Source: Brachionus manjavacas (taxonomy: Eukaryota; Rotifera; Eurotatoria; Ploima; Brachionidae). From it: DNA of 64,000 nt. The DNA is taken from assembly GCA_019054805.1 (NCBI GenBank), contig JAHQIY010000012.1, positions 2,914,001-2,978,000 of the forward strand, written 5' to 3'. The stretch's first letter is position 1. The number at the start of each line of letters is the position of its first letter. Positions 48,201-57,200 of the stretch are shown here, piece by piece. The notes under the pieces were generated by a model, which made no database searches, was not told the DNA's origin, and saw only the letters and a program-made list of their open reading frames with translations. Both the position numbers and the translations under genes were made by a program.

Positions 48201-49381
48201 AAATTAGAACCTATAAATATTGTCCCTCCCTTTTGTCCCTGCTTGTCAGTCCCTTTTGGATTTATCTTTTGAATCTCTTTCACTGAATCGGTTGCTACAG
48301 CTCCACATTGCCAAACAGTGGTGATAGGCTCATACGCTCTACATGCTTGGTGTCACAGCAAGAACTACTTCTACTCCTACTATTTTATTTAAATGTTAAA
48401 ATTCTGTCACTGCTATTCTAATAATAATTTAAAAAATTTATTTTTCAACTTTAATTAACATAAAATTTGATTAAAAATAATCAATTTTTTGACAAATATT
48501 ATTAATTTTTTTTTTAAATTGGACTGTTAAATGAAAAATTGATTGTTTTACCTTTTAAAGCTAATAGAAAAATCTCAAATACAAAATCTACACTTTTATT
48601 AAGAATTTAAATTTTGTAATGGAAATTCACAATACCGAGTTTTTTTAATCAAAGTTTACTTTAAAAACACGTATACTATTACATAATGCATACAATCTTA
48701 GTTACTTTATAAAGATCTAATGTTTCTTGTACCTTTATAATTTTTTGATATGGAGTTACCTTTTTAGGAGCAAATTTTGTCTTTAAGAATATTTGCAAGT
48801 TCTAATTTACGACAAAATATTTCTTGTTTCATTAAAATTTTATTTTAGACATTTGGTCAAGTGTTTATAAACGATGATAGATTTTTGGCTACAGTAGGAT
48901 CTGTTTCAAATTTTTTCAATGCAATTGGTCGCCTCTTTTGGGGATATTTGGTTGATCGCTTGCCATTCAAAGTCTCAATGTTGATTTTGAGTTCATTTTT
49001 AATTAGTTCTGTGAGCACTTTATATTTGACCAAGTACATTGCTAGCAAGGAAATTTACATGCTTTGGATTTGTTCGGTAATGTTTTGTCAATGTGGAGTT
49101 TATGTTATGATGCCAACAGTGACTGCCAAGTGTTTTGGTCAAAAAAATTTTACTTCAATTTATGCACTTGTGTTTCTAATAGGGGTAAACAAAATTAATA
49201 ATTAAAGAAAAAAAATAATTAATTTAAGGTGCCCAGTTCGCTTCTAACAGCTGAGCTTTCCGCTCAGAGTGACAGATTTGGCTGGTTTTGGCTTTTTATG
49301 GCTGCATGCTTGCTTGGTCTAATTGGTTGGCTGGCTTGTTTTGTATTCAATGTAAAGAAGTCAAATGGTAGAGATATTTAA
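42278..49381 (+). CDS. MFS3, major facilitator transporter paralogue with a 5.6-kb intron
   Basis: Five exons: 42278-42567, 42616-42742, 42791-43279, 48849-49184 and 49229-49381, with introns of 48, 48, 5569 and 44 nt. The joined frame is 465 codons (464 aa). The N-terminus MLEIFVPYKYKKWSTLIGGF, helix GIGAGCAYLGPLSMAMK, WFPGKKGLSNS and C-terminus FNVKKSNGRDI match MFS1/MFS2. The first two exons sum to 417 nt and the last is 153 nt, as in the paralogues. The long intron lies after ITFYK, and the frame resumes with TFGQVFINDDRF. It holds several transposon pieces yet both splice sites remain consensus, so the gene looks functional. It lacks the NEK/YF intron of the other two and has a private intron at codon 97. 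Confidence 0.85.
44122..44330. mobile_element. Partial copy of the AAGTC-repeat hAT-like MITE
   Basis: CAGACTTGTTTTTAAGTCAC at 44130 is the terminal repeat of the element at 60934-61660, followed by the same AAGTCAAGTC/T-run pattern. The right end is not clear. It lies in the MFS3 intron. Confidence 0.5.
44620..45030. mobile_element. Foldback MITE, 411 bp, in the MFS3 intron
   Basis: Arms of about 160 bp beginning GTTTAACTAATAAAATTTAG are reverse complements of each other with a few mismatches. The loop is about 90 bp. No target-site duplication was found. It is unrelated in sequence to the 393-bp foldback. Confidence 0.75.
45420..45770 (+). mobile_element. MULE transposase C-terminal fragment
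   Basis: PPKLWNVYAKVESDLPRTNN followed by ALESWHKIF and KNHHTVNKLVHQF. TNNALESWH is the (R/T)NN..E(G/S)(W/F)H motif after the catalytic domain of MULE transposases. There is an in-frame stop. It lies within the MFS3 intron. Confidence 0.6.
46200..46600 (+). repeat. Dispersed repeat, copy related to 58340-58725
   Basis: Diverged inverted match to 58340-58725. Shared blocks include GTTCTCAGGTTTTATGAACT, GAGCTCATTTGGGTGTT and GTAATACCAGGTCAACCAGA. No coding signal was seen. Confidence 0.65.
47520..47980 (+). mobile_element. LINE reverse transcriptase fragment, internally deleted
   Basis: The frame from about 47690 reads LISGRHHEFFPNKGCFSSLL, then VDEIVLGFSKAFDTVPHQRL. This is the (L)SGRHHGF.P and VD.I.LDF.KAFD.VPH reverse transcriptase signature, here with LGF instead of LDF at the first catalytic Asp. 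It is a short insert in the MFS3 intron. Confidence 0.65.
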
Positions 49382-49864
49382 TTGTGAAATTAATTTAGAA
49401 TTTTAAAAACCAAGTCAAAAATAATTAAACTAATAAAATTTCTAAATAAAATGTCTATTTATGTATTGCAACGGCAAATTAATTTCAGTCAAACTATCTA
49501 ATTGCTATTTTGGTTATTTTTTGTTATTGTTCTGAAAGAATTGTAAAAAACACTAAAAATAAAAAGATACAGAAAATAAAGCGCTTATTCAACTATTTAA
49601 AGCAAAATTTTGTCAATATAAACAAAATTTTTTTTAAATGAAAAACACTTTTTTATCCCACAATTTTTCATTTTGTGAAATCAAATAAAAATTGTTATTT
49701 TTTAAAGACTTTTATTTTTGATGCTATAATATATTAATTCAATGCTATAAAAAAATGATATAACTTTTTATTTTATTGATATAAAAAAATAGTTTATTGA
49801 TATAAAAAACACCGATAATGATATAATTTTTTTTTAATGATATAAAACATAAAAAAATTATTTT
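49382..49864. other. AT-rich 3' flank of MFS3
   Basis: Runs of TTGATATAAAA-like repeats at 49735-49850; nothing coding. Confidence 0.4.
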
Positions 49865-50160
49865 TTTAATCTTTTGCTAGATCTTACAGAAGCCAACGAT
49901 TCTGAAGATTCTTTAGGTTTGTTTTTAGATCCAGGTTTTATGCCTCTTTTTTTACCAGCAACTTGTAGTAATGGCCGACATTTTCTAGTGATTCATTACT
50001 GATATCAATACCAGGTATATCAGTGATTTCAACATGTTCGATTGGTTCAACACGTTCCATTTCTTCGCCATTAAGCACATTCTCTTGAACATCTAAATTA
50101 TCTGTATTAACTACCTCTGTCACTATGTCATCATCATCATCATCATCAAATTCAATTAAA
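49865..50160 (-). pseudogene. Unidentified acidic ORF remnant
   Basis: On the minus strand, IEFDDDDDDDIVTEVVNTDN continues as an acidic frame ending LLVKKEA at 49938. Another frame continues AGKKRGIKPGSKNKPKES. The Lys/Gly/Ser ending resembles that at 35270. It abuts a LINE fragment. It could be the end of a transposase or a host gene fragment; the family is not recognised. Confidence 0.3.
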
Positions 50161-50161
50161 A

Positions 50162-50950
50162 GTGAATCATCGTCAACATGTTAAAGTCTCAATTTTAAAC
50201 GCGAATGATATCAGATTTGGATTAGCTGAGACAACCACTGAGCGCGATCTTGGTATAGTGGTAAATAACAAACTCAAATGGAATGATCAAGTTGATAGCT
50301 GTGTTATAAAAGCCATTAACATGCTTGGTATGCTCAAGAAAACATTTGAGTTTTGTGATGCTCATTCATTTTTGCACTTTTACAAAGCATATGTTAGACT
50401 TAATCTTGAATAATGTGTGCCTGCTTGGATTCCATATTTAAAAAAGGATATATTTCGACTAGAACAAGTACAAAGACGAGCAACGAAACTTTTCCCACAG
50501 ATGAGAAGTTTGAATTATGAGTCAAGGTTATCTAATTTAGGATTGGAAACTCTAAAAGAAAGGCGAGAGCGTGGAAATCTGATTCAATTTTATAAAATTC
50601 AAAGCAAATATAATCATTTCAATTGGCATTTTGATGCGGAATTTATGAGTTCAGTTAATAATGAAGGACCAAGCGGAGGAGTAGGGGGAGCAAAGCATCG
50701 CATTCACTCTCAGCTAACAAAATGTGAAGCAAGGCGAAACTTTCTATCTTACCGAGTAGTGAACAAATGGAATGTGCTGCCAACGTCAGTTGTCACAGCA
50801 AGTTCGATTAACCAGTTCAAAAAAAAACTGGATAATTTCGGTAGAAATAATAAAAAATGAAAAGTTTACTATAGCGAGACTACTTTAGTCTTCCTTCTCT
50901 GTCATTTTAGATTAACTAAATTGACCGTAGAATATAAACTATTATTATTA
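50162..50950 (+). mobile_element. LINE C-terminal region, CR1/L2-like
   Basis: TTERDLGIVVNNKLKWNDQV, a single in-frame TAA near 50411, DIFRLEQVQRRATKLFPQMR, then ERRERGNLIQFYKIQ and FLSYRVVNKWNVLPTSVVTA. It is the least decayed LINE 3' coding end in the window, with one stop in about 230 codons. It ends in an (ATT)n tail at 50940, the usual microsatellite-like LINE terminus. Confidence 0.75.
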
Positions 50951-51479
50951 TTAAATTTTACAAATAAAAATAAATTAGATTATTTAAAATTCTAAATTCT
51001 AAATATCAAACTCGTCACGACTTGCTCGTTCGTCTCTATAAAAATTAATTAATAATTAAAGCTAAAAGGGGTAAAACCGATCTCTCATCGGAAAAAACCT
51101 CTACAAATTTTTTGATTTGAAAGCAAAATTATATTAGACTTATAAGAAAAAATTTATTTGTGTTTTAAATTAAATTTTAATTTTATAAAATTTTGATCGG
51201 TTTTTCACCAATTTAAGTAAAAAATGCCCACTTTCAATTTTCAACACGCATACATGCTTGTTGATTTCTCTATCATTTCATAACCAAAATATGACAGTAT
51301 TTAAAAATGTAACTGAACATGACCATAATTCAGAAGTGGAATGAAGCATTGATAAAAATGGAAAACTATATAAAAATTAACTATATTTATCAATAATTAT
51401 TATCAATTAAAAAAAAAAGGAAATATTAAGGTTCTTAAAAAGTTACAGCTTAATAATTACAAATTCAGAAAAATAAGAT

Positions 51480-51901
51480 TATTAAATAAAATTACGATAT
51501 CTCCTCATTTTAATGAAAATGCAAATAAAAAGTTAGTTTGGCAAGGATATCTCGTTCTTAATGTAGGAACTACTGATAAAGTTCCAGTTTTCCATTCAGA
51601 AAGAATTGAAAGATTGTCAAACTTCACTTTCCCTTGTTTCGTAAAAGAGTATAAAAGAATATAAATTAAATTAAAAGAAGTAAATCCTCCATTGATGGAT
51701 AAAACTATACTGATCGATCAAAAAGAAAGTAAAGCATCATTTAATTTAAATAGTAAGGAATCATTTAATTTTATACAAAAAAAAACCCACAATTTCCACA
51801 ATAAAAAAAAAATGTTACCCACACGCACAAACTTTTCAACCCAATTAATTAAAAATTATCAAAAAACTTTTAAACACAAAATGCAAAGCTTTATAGCATA
51901 A
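51480..51901 (+). pseudogene. Unidentified ORF remnant
   Basis: A frame with KKLVWQGYLVLNVGTTDKVP and VFHSERIERLSNFTFPCFV stops near 51664. A second frame (51692-51901) is Lys/Asn-rich. The first looks protein-like but I do not recognise it; it may be a mobile-element fragment. Confidence 0.25.
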
Positions 51902-52439
51902 ATTTGTCCAGAGTTCATTAAATATTTATTTATAAGTTGGCTTTCGAATAAGTATTTTATTAAATTTAATATTTATACAGATCTTTTTTTATTTATTTAT
52001 TTTTAAAAGAAAAATCCATTTCACTGAATGGAAAGCTTACAATTCTCCACCAGACTAAACAGCTAGAAATTCGCCAAACGATTCTTGTAATACTTGTTTT
52101 AAAAGAGATTTTACTTTCAGGAAAAAGACCTAGACGTAGTCAATTTTACACTTAAAAGTCTCGAAATTGTAAAATTTTATTCAGTCAAAGCTAATCAATT
52201 TGAAAATTTACAAATCAATAGGAGAACTATTAATTTGTCTAAATCATGGCACATTGGGATAATTTAAGAGTTGGTAAGAGAATGTATGAATATGTAAATT
52301 AAAGAATCGTTTGGAAAAAATTTGAGTGAATTGCAGATATTTTGTTAAATGGTGTTATTGTATTCAAATATTGAACTTACAGTCGTTATTAAAGAATAAC
52401 CAGTTTATTGATATAATTATAATAAAAGGAAAATTTGCA
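51902..52439. other. AT-rich spacer, nothing supported
   Basis: No gene seen. Confidence 0.4.
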
Positions 52440-53585
52440 AATTCAACTTTTGGCTAAGCAACTTTGATCTTAATTTATGGCGTCTTCGCGAGATTTAAAA
52501 GCTAAATTTTAAATGGAATGTTAGCTAGCGAACCCAAGCGAAATTCAACGTTGGAATTTTAAGAATTCAATCAAAATTAATCTTAAAAAATGAAGAAATC
52601 TTTTAATCACAAAACAATCTTTAAGCAACTCAAATGTGTACTCGGAGACTCGGAAATTAAAAAAAATTACAGCAATCTACAATTTCTTTTCGAACAAAAT
52701 ATGGATTATAAAGTTCGAACACGCCTTTACCGCTTCGTAAGTCTTTGAACGTCCGATCGAATAAATGGTGAATTTTTTAAGATTGAAGATACAAACAAAT
52801 TGCCGGAAACAAGAAGATACTCAATATTTAGGTTTTACTATCTCTCAGAAGATTTTAATAAGGAATTACTTCGATACATTTTCGATGCTGTTAAATCAAT
52901 GGTCTCAGAGTTTAACAAAAATTCAGAAGAAACATACGATGAAAGCCGAGTTAAAAACGGTGTGTAACGAGTAAAAGTTTCCTTCCCGAAAGAATCAGAT
53001 CAGTTAGTTAGAAATTTGACTGGTCCAACAGTTCTATACGGATTAAAGTGCGTAATTTCATTTGCTGGACAGAACAAAAATTGCTTATTTTGTAATGGTG
53101 AAGGTCACAACATTGCTAGATGTCCTGTTAAGAACCAAGTTTGCAAAAACAGTAATCAAAAAGGACATTTGACTCAGAAATGCTCTTTAGCTGAGAGGCT
53201 TAAATGTAATTGGCTTTTTGAGTTGAGTGAGAGATATGTTGAGTCAGAACTGAGTCATTCTATTCCATTGGTTGTAAGACTGGTGGAGGAATACAAAGAA
53301 GGTTTCGAATCGAGATATATTGAATACCCGATCCCATTGTGTAATTGCTACCTTACTGTTTCCTCCTTTTTTCCTGAAATTTGAACTATGTAAACATTTG
53401 CCACATGTAACAATCTATGTCTTCTTAACTTTCATTTTTATTAGCTTATTTACTTTATTTTGATTTTTTATTATCTCAATTAATTAAATTAAATTTTATT
53501 TTTTATTTTGATTTTGGTTTTTTTTTTAAATTAATTCTGAAGGAGTCCTAGCTCGGTACAGAAAACAAATTAATAAAAAAAATTA
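52440..53585 (+). mobile_element. Internally deleted LINE, same family as 1788 and 16421
   Basis: The 5' region shares TTTGGCTAAGCAA and the ORF1 run KIEDTNKLPETRRYSIFRF, GPTVLYGLKCVISFAGQ and both knuckles (CLFCNGEGHNIARC, NSNQKGHLTQKC). Right after LAERLKC it jumps to the ORF2 C-terminal end ELSERYVESELSHSIPL. About 3 kb is therefore missing, and the endonuclease and reverse transcriptase are gone. It ends with CTGAAGGAGTCCTAGCTCGG, TACAGA and an A-rich tail. It is more diverged than the two long copies. Confidence 0.78.
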
Positions 53586-54237
53586 ACAAAACTAAAAAGG
53601 TTGGCCCCAAGAATTCAGAAGAGTTCAGTTTATGAACAAGTTTAAAATATAAATTTTTTGTCTTTGACTTATACTTTAACCCTTTTAGGTCAGATATATT
53701 TTATTTTAGAAAAATTAAAATTACTTAAAAAACATTTTATTAATTTAATAATTTTATTTGTTCATCACAAAATTTTTGTGTTCAAAATTCATTTAAGTTG
53801 AAAAGTTTCATATTTGTGGTTAACAGTTTTTTAATTGTGGAAGATAATTATTGTTTGTGGTGAATCAATTATCTCTTTATTATTTTTATTTTCTCAATTT
53901 TAATTTATTTTATAAAAATTTTGTCAATAAATACATCTCAACTAATTATTTTTTTATCTTCCAAATAACCCATTTAAATAGCAATTTATAATCCATTTTC
54001 AAATGTTTAAATAATTTCTGATAAATAGTAGGGTGAGATAGATTGTAATTTTTTTGGAGACTTAAACCAAATAGTAATTTTTTTCTAAAACATAATTGTG
54101 CCTCTTTCCTGTAGTTTTAATTAAAAAATGATATGATAAAAACATTATCTAAATTAATTATTTATTTATATTAAAAAAAGAATCAAGCAAAAATTCTTTT
54201 ATTTTCTATTTTTGAAAATTTATTTTCATTTACTAAG
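53586..54237. other. AT-rich 3' flank of the aminopeptidase
   Basis: No gene seen. Confidence 0.4.
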
Positions 54238-57200
54238 TTAATATAATTTTTTCTTGAATAGTTGTGAGTAATGACTTTCAGGTCTGTAATTTTGATTCAA
54301 ACGCTTTCCAATTTCTTCCATCGCTTTTTTAATAAAAAGTTTTGATTTTTCACTTTTTTCACTCACTTTAGAATCATTCTTATTTTTGCGTCCGCTACCA
54401 AATGCATCACTAATTTGCTCTTGTTTATCAAACAACCAGACTACGTTTGTTGAAACTATTTCCAATGCTCGGAATCTTGCATTTGCTGTAGCGCCAGTTT
54501 CGGTAAAAAATACAAATTCCAATAATTCGTTGAACAAAAACTCATTTTCAAATGTTTTAGAAATGTCAACGAGCATTTGACCAAGTCTGGAATCATCTTC
54601 CCCAAATTCATCAATGAGTTCAGCAAAATTTATCCTAAAATAATCCCAGGCTATCTCTCTTCCTATAGGATTTTCACTCATCATTCTAATAGTGTCAAAC
54701 AAGTCGATCTTTTCGATGTTTAATTCTTTTTGTTCTTTTAATAGTTTGGCTAATAACCAAGGCAGTCTGGTATACGTCAACGATTCTAGTAATCTGCGTT
54801 TTTCACTATAGTCTTCGATATTTTCATAATCTCTTAGAATAAAGTTCCATTCATCCACATCGTAGGTATTTTGTATGTGATAGTTATACACTAGTTCTCT
54901 AACATAATTTGGGAGGAGACTTAGTTTAAAAAAAAGATTAAAAAAAATAAAATTTGCATTTTATTTACACGCAATTATAAAATTGAATTTTTATTAATAA
55001 ACAAAATTTAAAAAATTTTAATTTGATACTGTTTTGTTAGAAATTTTCCTAACAAAAAAAATTTATGTAAAATGAAAAAAAATTAGAAGCGAAAAAATTT
55101 ATTTTCTAAGAAGCCTAATATTAGGGTAAATAAAAAAAATTGAAAAGTTATTTTGTCTAAATTTTGGTATTTTAATTAAATATTTTTTTTGTCTAAATAT
55201 TTTTTTAAATTTAAAAAATAAGCCATTTATGATTTTAGTCACCTAAATTAGATTAGAAAATTAATAAAAAACGATTAAATTTACAAATTTTTTAAATATT
55301 AAAGCAATTAATTTAAACCATACTCGTTCATAAGACATTAAATATGGAAATTAAAAAAAAAAAAATTTTATTTCAATTCAAATGACTTGACTTTTACAAA
55401 GTTTTTTTCTGGGTATTGCACATGTCTGATCTTAAATTAAGCGCAACAACAACTAAAATACTTCTATTTTCTAATTTTATGCTTTGATTAATTTCTCGGC
55501 AAAATAAAATATTTGCTTAACTAATAGCTTTAGAAAAAAGCAATTAATAAAAAAGTTTAAACTTGATTTAGTTTTTTTATATCTACAAAAAAAGTAAAGC
55601 TTTTTTCTAACTCAGACAATTTTTCAAAATATTCAAAGAAGAGATAAATTAGTTTGGAAGAATGTCACTATTTGGAGCGTTTTTGATTCACCTAAAAACA
55701 AATGTCTGCCAAACTCTGCAATTTTCTGTATTTTGCCTGTCATTAAAATCATTCTAACGAAATGCAAAATTTCTTTGCAGTGAATTGCAGAGTTTCTTTG
55801 CAGTACTTGAATTTTTTGAAAGCTAATAAACTGACTCAAGGATTTGTATTTTAATCACCGTATTTGATATGATCTGATTAAGGCTTTACTTTACTAACAA
55901 AGTTTATTATTCAATAAAGCTAAATTAAAAATATGGGAACTCCGTGAGGTTAAATTAAGATTTTTTTTACATGAACTGCGGATTTCAGTCATTCAGACAC
56001 TAAATCACATGTCTAAATGAATTCAAAGTAAATAAAATACCTTGAATTGAAGGAGTCACTAAGAAGGCCAGGCACCGCTGTTTGCCAAAGATCAGTTGTT
56101 TTTTCTAAGCAATAAATGTCCTGAAGACGACAAGCTAATGTCAAAATAGCTTCTTTTAATAGTCTATAATAAATTAAAAATTATATAGAATTAAAAAAAA
56201 AGATTTTTTTACTCTTCAGTATGAATTTCAGATGGTGACCAGAGATCTATTTCTTGTTCGATTTGTCGCATCATTGAACTAAAAAAGTTAGAAACTTCAT
56301 AGAATGGTTCTTTGTAGTCCAAAACTCCAACCATATCACTAACATGCTTTAAAACAGTTTTCCATGGCAAATAGTCTTTTTCTTGGGTCAGATAGCTCAA
56401 CACATCTACGACCACAAAGTACGATGTTCTTTCAGTAAAGGCGTTCACAAATAAGTTATGAATTATATTTGCCCGATCAGATGGTATAAGTTCCTTTAAT
56501 AAAATTTTAAATATAAATTTAAATTTAAATGGTTTAATTTTTTGTGTTTGAATTACAAAATGTATCCAATGTTGAAATTACATTGGAAAAGTTCGATGTT
56601 TCAAATTATTTTTTCAGTCTCAAATAAAAAAATAATTTTAAATTTAAATTTCAAACATTTTCATATTTGAAATTAAACTTGATAGTGAAATAAAATGAGT
56701 TCAATCTTTATTTTAAAATCTGAAAAAAATATTGAAAATTCTTTTTTAATTTTTAAATAATTCATTTATTTATTCTTTCCCGAGCAAATGCTGATGCAGA
56801 CAAGAAACATATGAAAAAACGGCCCTACCGCGTTATGTGAGCTGAGTTCACGAAAATGTGTGAACTTGACTAATTATTCTTTTTTCGTGATCTCAGTTCA
56901 CCTGGAGAGAAAATAAAAAATTATGTTATCTTCAGATCACGAGTTATGAGCTAAATTTTTGTGATTTTAACTTTTAATTTAATTATGACTGACAAAATAT
57001 GTATTAAAATTATTATAATCTTCTTTCTGTTAATTTTTTGTATTTTGACTAAAAACAATTAATTAATTTAAATGGAAAATAAAGAATTATGCGACCGCCT
57101 CGAAAAAATTGGACATTTTATCGTACCGTATTGTATGCTAAAGTTAAAGGGCTGTATCTTTTCATAGCATGTAATGTTTCATAGCATTTTTTTCATAGCA

